Positions 53,347 to 61,123 of a stretch of DNA of 64,000 nucleotides are shown in pieces. Within the stretch, counting starts at the first letter, position 1, and each line of letters opens with the position of its first letter. The position numbers were made by a program, and so were the translations under genes. The DNA lies in NCBI GenBank assembly GCA_965220265.1, contig CBDCPM010000004.1:2170001-2234000 (forward strand). The letters run 5' to 3'. The notes under the pieces were generated by a model, which was given only the letters and a program-made list of their open reading frames with translations, was not told the origin of the DNA and searched no databases. Source of the DNA: Bin87 sp965220265 (lineage in GTDB: Bacteria > Chloroflexota > Dehalococcoidia > Lucifugimonadales > UBA3495).

Positions 53347-53651
53347 AGGTCCACCTCGCCGTCGATTGAGAAAATCTGGTGAGTGATCGCGCCGTATATC
53401 GACCGTTCGAGTTATGCGTACCAGGATCCTACCGGGAACTCTCCGCTTTCGACAAAGGGGCGATACGGTGCAAGTCTAATTGTATCCGACAAGTGCGGCC
53501 AAGTATTGGTATGAGGGTCAATTGCCAAGGTGGCTATTGCAGGGAGTACGCCGTAATGGCGTGTCACGGTTTGATTCATGAGGCAACGTGCATCGCTAAT
53601 CTAACTGGCGCGAATCTTACGGTCCGCCTTTGACACCCATCTACGGCTATT
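53347..53651. other. Intergenic region upstream of dapB
   Basis: About 300 bases between the end of the large hydrolase gene and the start of dapB. The plus-strand frame at 53379-53633 has no ribosome site and no family match, so I do not call it a gene. It likely holds the dapB promoter. Confidence 0.5.
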
Positions 53652-55601
53652 TCATTGCTTGCGCTGCGCGCCGATCGCGCAGTCATACCGTTTGAGGGAC
53701 GAGTCGACCACCAGGTCGATATCTTCGGAGAGGAGATACCCGTCGTCGGCCAGTTTGGTCGCGGCATCCCTGGCTCTTGAGGCGTAATCCTCCCGGTTGG
53801 TGTATCGCTTTTCCAGGGACGGGCGCGGGTCGGAATCGGCGAGCCGCTGGGCCTCGGTGGCTGGGAACCAATGTGTCGAACCCTGCATCGACATTAACTG
53901 CTCGGGTGCGCCGATGTCGGGGTGCCGCAGGTTCCAGCCGGTGTGCGTGCCCACGGGAACCGTGAGGTCCGGCAGACGAATTCCGGCCAGGTCGTTGCCG
54001 TCGGAGTCCGCGGCCGGAACCAGCCGCGCGTACTCGCGACCTTCTTTGACCGGATATTTGGCGATGCCGCGTTTGGCGTCGGGCCCGACGTCGATTTCCC
54101 GGATGCGCCACAGACGATCGGGATCCGGCAAATTCCGGTCCGGAACTGTCACCGAACTGGCCAGATAATCTGCCTCGGTTATCGCCGTGCCGTCATGCAG
54201 CCTCGGATGCGTGTTTGGGGGCGGCTCTATTCCTTCGGAGGCCCACCGGTCAAGGTTGAAAAGGGCGGCGCGAAGCAGCGGAATGTAGTCCACCGCGTTA
54301 TAGGGATGCCGGCCGGTGGAGCCGTCAGGGCCCTGACCTGCCATAAGTTCGGGTGCGCCCGGCAGGTGCTGGGTCCCGGCGAATAGGTACCGACGCGTTT
54401 CCGGGGCCGGGTCAAGGTCCAGGATCCCCGTGCTGTCAACGTGCGTAAGGGCCGCATCCCCGCGCCAGTGTTCGGCGGCGGAGTCGGTATAGATGATCTT
54501 CGGAACCGCGTCGAGTTCTCGGAGTCGCTCAAGCAAACCGTCGGTCCGTTCGGTGAGCGGGTCCGAGAGTGTATTGTCTGCGAAGGGAAACTGGTGTCCG
54601 AAACCCGGGTTGGACTGGCACGAGGGCTGGGCCAAACGGTGGTTGAACTCCCCCATGCGTCCGCCAGCAACGTGCGGCAACAAGCCGTCGAACACCTGGC
54701 GGCCATCCTGGTCCAAATTCAGGCCCAGGTAGAGCATGTGGCGGAGCAACCGGCCGCATTGCGAAACGCCGTGACCGTAAACGCGCTCATACCCGCCGGG
54801 AAGCAGGTTGGTATCAGTGGGATAACGCAGCCAGGTAGCCGCTTCGCGGATTGCCAGCATCCCGCATCCGACGACCACCGGGTCCGCTGCGGTGTAGATG
54901 GCGTAATAGATCTTGCCCGGTTGGAATCCCGACTCCAATCTAATGTGCTGAGGGTCCGGAAAATGCCACTGGGAGCGGGGGATCACCGTGTCGGGGCCAT
55001 CCTCCCAGTCGCGCACCAGCAGCATGGCGCCGGGGTCGTCCAGATCCCCGACGGGGTACGGTTGGTGTTCCCGGTTGGCGAGCAGACGGGTGCGATCCCG
55101 GACGTTGGGCCGCATCTCGACGCAGGCCTGACCGGTCACCGGGTGGCCGTCAATGCTGATCCCGGGCGCGTCCAGGCCGAGAAGCGCATTGCTGCGAAAT
55201 ACGTCCCACTGCCAACCGATGGACAGCACCGAATACCCATGCCGGAGCAGGAACCCGTCGCCCTCCGGGATGGCGTCGGAATCGATGGGAGGAGTAGGCC
55301 CGCGGTTGAAGAACGCGATGGTACGGCGGCGGCCGCGGTTGACCGCCTCTAGGATCACGCGGCCATTGCCCCTGGATGGGTCTCGTGGGGCCACCAGCGT
55401 GAAGTCGGACTCGAAACGGACGCATCCGGCTCCGTCCACCGGAGCGTATTCCAGATCAACGATGGACGCATTGGAGGTATTGCGAGGGTCGACCGCAAAT
55501 GCGAGCACGCCGTCGATGCGCTCGTAATCCCCAGTTGTGCCGAACGCGGCCCCATCGGCAAAGGACTGGCGGGTTTTGATGTCAACAGCGACTACGGGCA
55601 T
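53652..55601 (-). CDS. Large alpha/beta hydrolase-domain protein
   Basis: 649 residues of the large alpha/beta hydrolase-domain family (Abhydrolase_10 type). The nucleophile elbow is YGHGVSQCGRLLRHM, followed by the family segment GLLPHVAGGRMGEFNHR. Other family positions are ENVGRRR-like runs in the N-terminal half. It starts at ATG 55601 behind GGAGG; the frame reaches 55619. No signal peptide is seen. The substrate is unknown; esterase or peptide hydrolase are possible. Confidence 0.82.
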   Translation of the reverse strand: MPVVAVDIKTRQSFADGAAFGTTGDYERIDGVLAFAVDPRNTSNASIVDLEYAPVDGAGCVRFESDFTLVAPRDPSRGNGRVILEAVNRGRRRTIAFFNRGPTPPIDSDAIPEGDGFLLRHGYSVLSIGWQWDVFRSNALLGLDAPGISIDGHPVTGQACVEMRPNVRDRTRLLANREHQPYPVGDLDDPGAMLLVRDWEDGPDTVIPRSQWHFPDPQHIRLESGFQPGKIYYAIYTAADPVVVGCGMLAIREAATWLRYPTDTNLLPGGYERVYGHGVSQCGRLLRHMLYLGLNLDQDGRQVFDGLLPHVAGGRMGEFNHRLAQPSCQSNPGFGHQFPFADNTLSDPLTERTDGLLERLRELDAVPKIIYTDSAAEHWRGDAALTHVDSTGILDLDPAPETRRYLFAGTQHLPGAPELMAGQGPDGSTGRHPYNAVDYIPLLRAALFNLDRWASEGIEPPPNTHPRLHDGTAITEADYLASSVTVPDRNLPDPDRLWRIREIDVGPDAKRGIAKYPVKEGREYARLVPAADSDGNDLAGIRLPDLTVPVGTHTGWNLRHPDIGAPEQLMSMQGSTHWFPATEAQRLADSDPRPSLEKRYTNREDYASRARDAATKLADDGYLLSEDIDLVVDSSLKRYDCAIGAQRKQ

Positions 55602-55838
55602 GGCGTTCCTCCGGGACACGGTTCGAGTAACGGGATGTTAGCAACGCGCCGGCGGAGGGTCAAATAGAAGGAACGATGGGGGGCGACGTTCTTGTAAACC
55701 ACACGCGTACCCTTTCGGGGCGTCCGGTAGATCGTCCATTGCTAGCACATTGCTTAGAAGACCAATCGTTTCACCTCTGTAACATCCAACCACACGGCCA
55801 AACCTACATGTTCATCACCTGGGTTTCAACGATAAGGC

Positions 55839-55847
55839 TGATATAAT
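55839..55847 (+). promoter_or_regulatory. Extended -10 promoter of the nuoEF-like operon
   Basis: TGA-TATAAT, with the ATG of the nuoE-like gene six bases after the hexamer. The expected start of transcription coincides with the A of the start codon, so the mRNA should be leaderless. No clear -35 is visible. Confidence 0.65.
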
Positions 55848-55853
55848 CCCGCA

Positions 55854-56384
55854 ATGGTGGCCGGAGGCGAAATGCGACGCCGGCGAGGTCGCGGCGATGA
55901 AATCGACCCTGCGAGCGATGGTACGGCGGACGCCGAACGCCGCGAACGTCAATCCGCCTTGCGTCGGGCGCTGCACGATCATTTCCCGGAGCGGAACCGG
56001 CACAACCTTTTGCCCGTCTTGCACTTATTGCAGCACGAACACGGTTACCTGCCTGAGTGGGCGTTGCAGGTTGTAGGCTGGTATCTGCGCGTGCCCGCTT
56101 CCGAGGTTTATGGCGCGGCCACGTCTTACTCGGAGTTGCGTTTCGATCCTCCCAAGCGGTGCAATGTCGTCGTATGTACCGGCCTGGCTTGCTGGCAGTC
56201 CGGTGGCGAGGAGCTCTTGGCAGGAGCTCGGAAACTCCCTTATCCCGATGACGCGGCCAGCGTGACGACCACAGCGTGCGGGTTCGTGTGCGGGTTGGCT
56301 CCAGCCATCAGGATCAACGGACGTTGGCTGGGCCGCATGGACGCGGAACGAGTGGTCGCCGCCATCGAGAGCGCCTACATATGA
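55854..56384 (+). CDS. NuoE-like 2Fe-2S subunit
   Basis: 176 residues, thioredoxin-fold [2Fe-2S] subunit related to NuoE/HoxE/FdsG. Ligand pattern is VCTGLACW (C-x4-C) and CGFVCGLAP (C-x3-C). The N-terminal ~40 residues are basic and low-complexity. It overlaps the NuoF-like gene by four bases (ATGA). With that subunit it would pass electrons from NADH or to NAD+; no other complex I genes are here. The promoter predicts a leaderless mRNA. Confidence 0.85.
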   Translation: MVAGGEMRRRRGRGDEIDPASDGTADAERRERQSALRRALHDHFPERNRHNLLPVLHLLQHEHGYLPEWALQVVGWYLRVPASEVYGAATSYSELRFDPPKRCNVVVCTGLACWQSGGEELLAGARKLPYPDDAASVTTTACGFVCGLAPAIRINGRWLGRMDAERVVAAIESAYI

Positions 56385-57997
56385 CGGCCGCGAATTGCCG
56401 GCCCGCCTGGCAAGCGATGCGCGACGCGGCGTCGGGGCGGCTCGCCGGCCTATCGGCCATCACCCGCGTGGTCGTGCAATGGGGACACTGTAGCCAGGCG
56501 GTTGGCGCGGAACGCGTGCATCGGCGGTTGGTCGAGTTGTTCCAGGGCCGGGTTGATGTGGTGGTGGTCGCGGCTGGCTGCGACGGAGCGTGTTTCGCCG
56601 CGACGCAGGTGATTGTCGGGTTGCCCGGCGGCACGGCACGGTTTTTCGACCACTTTGGCCCAGACGACGATCTATCCGAGATCGTTGTCGCGGCGGATGG
56701 CGGCGCGCCAGATCGGATGCGACCTCAGGCCGAGTTGGAAGGATTTTTCGCGGCTCAGCACATTGCGCTGATGGAAGGGATCGGCAGCGCCAACCCTAAT
56801 TCCCTCGACGAATACTTAGGGCGAGACGGCTACCTGGGCTTGGCAGAAGCGCTTTCGATGAGCCCCGACGGGGTTATTGGCCTGGTCTTGGACGCTGGGT
56901 TACTAGGTCGCGGCGGGGCTTATTTCCCGGCCGCCCGCAAGTGGCAGGCGGCGCGACGGGTCGACGCTGCCCGGCGACACTTGGTGGTCAATGCTGAGGA
57001 AGGCGAACCCGGTGTCTTCAAGGACCGGCACCTTATGGAGGGCAATCCACACCGGATCATCGAGGGCGCCCTGATCGCCGCTTACGCCGCTGGCGCCAGA
57101 AACGTGGTGATCTACATCAACGCGGAGGCTGATCTGTCGGCGGAACGCATGGCAGCCGCCCTCGCAGTTGCGGAGGTGGTGGGTCTGGTCGGCGACGACG
57201 TGTTGGGCAGCGGGTTTGCCTGCGCGATCACCGTCCGTCGGGGCGCCGGCGGATACGTGTGCGGCGAGGAAACGACGCTGCTCAACACGGTTGAAGGTCG
57301 CCGAAGGGAACCGCGTCTGCGTCCGCCATTCCCCACCGATGCGGGTCTGTACGGGGAACCGACGGTCATCAACAACGTGGAAACCCTCGCCAATCTTCCG
57401 GCGATCCTAACGGGCGGCGGGCGCCGGTTCGCGTCGGTCGGGCTGAACGAGGCGTGGGGGACGCGGCTGGTGTCATTGAGCGGCGCGGTGCAGCGGCCCG
57501 GTTTGGCCGAGGTGCCCATGGGTACTACGGTGCGGCAGGTCATCGACCTCGTCGGCGGAGGTGTGCCGGAGGGACGCAGTCTGGGGTTCGCCGCGGTAGG
57601 CGGCCCGTCCAGCGGCCTGATGCCGGCCAGCGAACTGGATTCCCCGCTCCGCCCCGGTATGCTGCACTCGAGTGGCGTGGTGATGGGAGCCGGCGGGATT
57701 ACCGTCTTCGACGACCGCGCGTCTCCGGTGCAAGTGGCAGCACGCTTGAGCCAGTACAATGCCTCCGAATCCTGTGGCAAGTGTACCCCCTGCCGCGAGG
57801 GCACTCCCCGGATCGCCGAGGCTTTAGGACGAATCGCCGCCGGCGAAGGGCAGGAGTCGGACGTTCAGGACCTGCGCGACTTGGCCGAGATCGTCGGGGC
57901 GGCTTCGCTATGTGGACTGGGCCAGATGGCAGGGAATCCCGTGACCAGCCTCCTCCATTTTTACGGCGACATGCTGGACGTTAACCCCAGCGAATAG
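56381..57997 (+). CDS. NuoF-like NADH-binding flavoprotein subunit
   Basis: 538 residues of the NuoF/HoxF/FdsB family, carrying FMN, NAD(H) and a 4Fe-4S cluster. The N-terminal ~100 residues add a thioredoxin-like part (CGDGACFAATQV). Core motifs are GRGGAYFPAARKW, NAEEGEPGVFKDR and the cluster ligands SCGKCTPC near residue 466. The ATG at 56381 overlaps the NuoE-like stop. A catalytic third subunit, such as a formate dehydrogenase or hydrogenase, is not in the window. Confidence 0.9.
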   Translation: MTAANCRPAWQAMRDAASGRLAGLSAITRVVVQWGHCSQAVGAERVHRRLVELFQGRVDVVVVAAGCDGACFAATQVIVGLPGGTARFFDHFGPDDDLSEIVVAADGGAPDRMRPQAELEGFFAAQHIALMEGIGSANPNSLDEYLGRDGYLGLAEALSMSPDGVIGLVLDAGLLGRGGAYFPAARKWQAARRVDAARRHLVVNAEEGEPGVFKDRHLMEGNPHRIIEGALIAAYAAGARNVVIYINAEADLSAERMAAALAVAEVVGLVGDDVLGSGFACAITVRRGAGGYVCGEETTLLNTVEGRRREPRLRPPFPTDAGLYGEPTVINNVETLANLPAILTGGGRRFASVGLNEAWGTRLVSLSGAVQRPGLAEVPMGTTVRQVIDLVGGGVPEGRSLGFAAVGGPSSGLMPASELDSPLRPGMLHSSGVVMGAGGITVFDDRASPVQVAARLSQYNASESCGKCTPCREGTPRIAEALGRIAAGEGQESDVQDLRDLAEIVGAASLCGLGQMAGNPVTSLLHFYGDMLDVNPSE

Positions 57998-58146
57998 CCG
58001 GGTGGACTCCGCCGGCCAACGGACAATTGGATCGCGGTGATCCTCCCACCCGGAGACCACCTGCCTCAGGACACGGTTTGCTCGAACGGGTGATCCGTCC
58101 TTATCCTGTAGACCATCCGACGCTGCCGATTGGATCCGCGTTTGAC

Positions 58147-58833
58147 ATGGCGAACGACATATTGGTGATCGAGGATGATCCGGGCATCGTGCGGATCATC
58201 AGGCTGTACCTCGAGCGTGACGGCCACACCGTGACCACCGTAGGAGACGGTGTGGCCGGACTGAACGCGGCCCGCGCCGACACTCCTGACTTGATTGTCC
58301 TGGATCTCATGCTGCCCGGGTTGGACGGCATGAGCGTGTGCCGGGCCCTGCGTGAAGAATCCGACGTACCCATAATCATGGCCACCGCCCGGGCCGACGA
58401 GGACGATCGTCTCGCCGGTCTGGACCTTGGCGCCGACGACTACATTGTGAAGCCGTTCAGCCCGAGGGAGCTCGCGGCCCGGGTGCGCGCGGTCTTGCGA
58501 CGCAGTGCCCGTCAGGACGCGGTCGAGCCGCGCTCGATCGAATACGATGGCATAGTCATCGATTTCAAGACTCAGGCGGTCCGACGCGGAAACGAACGGC
58601 CCTCCCTGACCCCCACGGAGTTCCGCCTGCTGGCGATGCTGGCCGCCCAGCCGGGCCGTCCTTTCACCCGCGACCAGATCATCGACGGTGTTTTCGGCTA
58701 CGACTTCGAAGGATACGACCGTACGGTGGACGTGCACGTCGCCAACCTGCGACGCAAGATCGAACCTGACGCCCGGAAGCCCCGATACGTGCAGACCGTA
58801 CATGGCGTGGGTTATCGGTTCGGCGATGCCTAG
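58147..58833 (+). CDS. OmpR-family response regulator
   Basis: 228 residues. The receiver domain has the phosphoacceptor Asp near residue 53 in LIVLDLMLPG and the Lys in IVKPFSPREL. The C-terminal winged helix ends with VDVHVANLRRKI and VHGVGYRF, typical of OmpR/PhoB regulators. The ATG at 58147 is the correct start; the frame to 58027 has no support. Its stop overlaps the histidine kinase start by eight bases. Confidence 0.95.
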   Translation: MANDILVIEDDPGIVRIIRLYLERDGHTVTTVGDGVAGLNAARADTPDLIVLDLMLPGLDGMSVCRALREESDVPIIMATARADEDDRLAGLDLGADDYIVKPFSPRELAARVRAVLRRSARQDAVEPRSIEYDGIVIDFKTQAVRRGNERPSLTPTEFRLLAMLAAQPGRPFTRDQIIDGVFGYDFEGYDRTVDVHVANLRRKIEPDARKPRYVQTVHGVGYRFGDA

Positions 58834-60274
58834 GTTGAGGTTCGGCCTGCGGTGGCGCCTGGCGCTGGGGTTCGCGGTCATCCTCGCCCTGGCCCTGGGA
58901 TCGGTCGCGCTGTTCACCGGGTTCGCTGCGGAGCGGGAGGTTGCCAGGGTCCAAGTGGAGCAGGACCGGGTGCGGGCCAACCGCATCGTGGTGTCTCTGG
59001 CCGAATTCTACGCTTCCAACGGCGGATGGGACGGTGCGCAGAGTTTCGTCAACCGGATCAGTTTTCAGACGGAGCGGGAAATCATTGTGCTGGACACCGA
59101 GGACCTGCTGGTCGCCGACAGCGGTCTCCGCAACGGTGGGCGCCGGGAACGTAACGGCCACGACCGAACGTTCTTCGACCATCGTGGCGATCCGCACCAA
59201 CCCGCCCGTCCGCAGTTTTTCGCGCCCATAATCGCAGATGGATCGGAGATCGGCTCGGTGTCGGTGGCCGTCCCGGGGCGCGGCGGTATCGTCCCAGTGT
59301 TCCCCCTGGATTCCCACGGAGACCCGCCGCCCGATGCGGAACCGCCCTTGTCCCGATTTGCTGACGCCGTCGGACACGCGCTGAGAGTTGCGGGCGTGGT
59401 GGCCGGCGCGGCCGGAATCGTGCTTGTGATCCTCATGTCGCGACGCATGCTGGCGTCTATCGGAAGCTTGACCACCGCGGCGCGGGAACTTGGAAGTGGA
59501 AATCTGTCCAGCCGGGCGTCGGTCAAGGGCAACGATGAAATCGCAGAGTTGGGCAGGACATTCAACTCGATGGCCGGCGCTCTGGAAGAATCGGAGCGTC
59601 AACGCCGCGCCATGGTGTCGGATGTTGCCCACGAGCTGCGCACGCCGCTGGCCAACATCCAGGGTCACATCGAAGCCTTGCAGGATGGTCTTTTGGAGCC
59701 CGACGCGGCGACGTTGGACACCGTACATCGGCAGGCCCTGCATCTGAACCGGCTTGTCGATGACTTGAGGCTGCTGGCCGAATCGGAAGCCCGCGGGTTG
59801 CGGTTGGAGCTGGAGCCGGTTTCCGTTGGTGAGATCGTTCAGCGGGTGACCGCATCGTTCCGGGCCCGGGCGGACGCCGAGTCGGTGCGACTGGACGCCG
59901 AAATCGACGAAACCCTGCCCGCGTTGAGCCTCGACCGAGGCCGGATCGAGCAGGTGTTGACTAACCTGGTGGACAACGCGATCCGGCACACCCATCCTGG
60001 CGGGAGCGTCGTGGTTGCCGCCAGCCGGGAGGTCGACGAGATCACGGTGGCAGTGGCCGACACCGGACCAGGCATCCCGGCGGACGCTCTGCCCCACGTG
60101 TTCGACCGCATGTACCGGGTGGACCCGTCCCGTGATCGTGCAACCGGGGGTTCTGGCCTGGGATTGACCATCGCGCGGCAGTTGGTGGAGGCCCACGGAG
60201 GCAGGATCTGGGTAGAAAGCGAGGTGGGTGTCGGCAGCCGATTCGGTTTCGATCTCCCGTTGGCGGAACATTAA
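58826..60274 (+). CDS. Sensor histidine kinase
   Basis: 482 residues. Two membrane helices bracket an outer sensor of about 135 residues, followed by HAMP (LTTAARELGSGN), the H-box DVAHELRTPLAN with the phospho-His near residue 269, and the HATPase motifs NLVDNAIRHT, DTGPGIP and GGSGLGLTIA. The sensor part has no recognised ligand domain. It overlaps the regulator gene and lies just before the gene for the secreted protein, a probable target of the pair. Confidence 0.95.
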   Translation: MPRLRFGLRWRLALGFAVILALALGSVALFTGFAAEREVARVQVEQDRVRANRIVVSLAEFYASNGGWDGAQSFVNRISFQTEREIIVLDTEDLLVADSGLRNGGRRERNGHDRTFFDHRGDPHQPARPQFFAPIIADGSEIGSVSVAVPGRGGIVPVFPLDSHGDPPPDAEPPLSRFADAVGHALRVAGVVAGAAGIVLVILMSRRMLASIGSLTTAARELGSGNLSSRASVKGNDEIAELGRTFNSMAGALEESERQRRAMVSDVAHELRTPLANIQGHIEALQDGLLEPDAATLDTVHRQALHLNRLVDDLRLLAESEARGLRLELEPVSVGEIVQRVTASFRARADAESVRLDAEIDETLPALSLDRGRIEQVLTNLVDNAIRHTHPGGSVVVAASREVDEITVAVADTGPGIPADALPHVFDRMYRVDPSRDRATGGSGLGLTIARQLVEAHGGRIWVESEVGVGSRFGFDLPLAEH

Positions 60275-60363
60275 TAATTTCTAAACATCGGCTCTCTATC
60301 TTGGCCTCATCAAAGCCGCTGTGGGCCAACCAAATAACAATCAACGGCGGCACAGGAGGAAAA

Positions 60364-60957
60364 ATATTCAATCGTATTCGCAATATCCGAAAGCGCTGGT
60401 TCTTCGTAGCGGCGTCGGTCGCGCTCCTCTCCATAGGGTTGGTTACCGGTAGCGTGTTCGCGGCTGGCGTACCCGGCAAGGTGGTCGGCGACGCGTTGCA
60501 TCATGGTTACGGTCACGACGACAACCGAGCCGGCCACGGCAACGGCGGTGCAATTATGGAACGAGTGGCGGAGATCCTGGGCGTGGAGCAGGACACGCTG
60601 AAAGCCGCTTTCACGACTGCCTTCGACGAACAGGCCAACACCAAGTTCGAGGAGTACGTGCAGGGCCTGCTGGACGATGAAACCCTCACCTCGGACCAGG
60701 CAACCGAGGCCAATGACTGGTTCGACGAGCGGCCCGCGAACTCTGGTCCGTTGGCGCTACGGTTGGCGCGCACTTCAGACTCCGACCGCATTGACACCTT
60801 TCTGGAAAAGTTGGTCGAAGCGGAACGCATGACCCAGGACGAGGCCGACACCCTGAGCGACTGGCACGATGATCGGCCCGATTCCCTGCCCACTGCAACG
60901 CACGAACACTCGGGCCGACGCCGGGGTCATCACGGCGGCGAGGGAAGCGAAAGCTAA
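60364..60957 (+). CDS. Secreted repeat protein next to the two-component system
   Basis: About 198 residues, with a signal peptide (NIRKRWFFVAASVALLSIG...VFAAG). An excellent AGGAGGA site (60354-60360) is followed only by ATA (60364) and ATT (60376) in frame, so the start seems to be non-standard; TTG 60301 lacks a site. Two homologous units, roughly LLDDETLTSDQATEANDWFDERP and LVEAERMTQDEADTLSDWHDDRP, lie near residues 100-125 and 150-172 of this form. The C-terminus is His/Gly-rich. It resembles envelope stress-response products in layout; function unknown. Confidence 0.65.
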   Translation: MFNRIRNIRKRWFFVAASVALLSIGLVTGSVFAAGVPGKVVGDALHHGYGHDDNRAGHGNGGAIMERVAEILGVEQDTLKAAFTTAFDEQANTKFEEYVQGLLDDETLTSDQATEANDWFDERPANSGPLALRLARTSDSDRIDTFLEKLVEAERMTQDEADTLSDWHDDRPDSLPTATHEHSGRRRGHHGGEGSES

Positions 60958-60995
60958 GCGCCCCCGTCCGCAGCGGCTGCTCAACTTACCGACCC

Positions 60996-61029
60996 GGGGG
61001 CCGATCCGACACGGATCGGCCCCCTTTTT
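60996..61029 (+). terminator. Rho-independent terminator
   Basis: A perfect 13 bp stem, GGGGGCCGATCCG and CGGATCGGCCCCC, with a three-base loop and five Ts. It ends the secreted-protein transcript, possibly with the two-component genes. Confidence 0.92.
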
Positions 61030-61123
61030 GGCGGAATCACCCACCCGGATTTCGGAGACCCCCTTTGTGGTAAATTATTGCCACTACCTACTGCAACAAT
61101 ATCGCCTGGGAGGTCGCCGCTTT

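Noticed and set aside
53379..53633. An 84-codon plus-strand frame upstream of dapB
   Set aside because: No ribosome site, no family match and a position in a regulatory gap.
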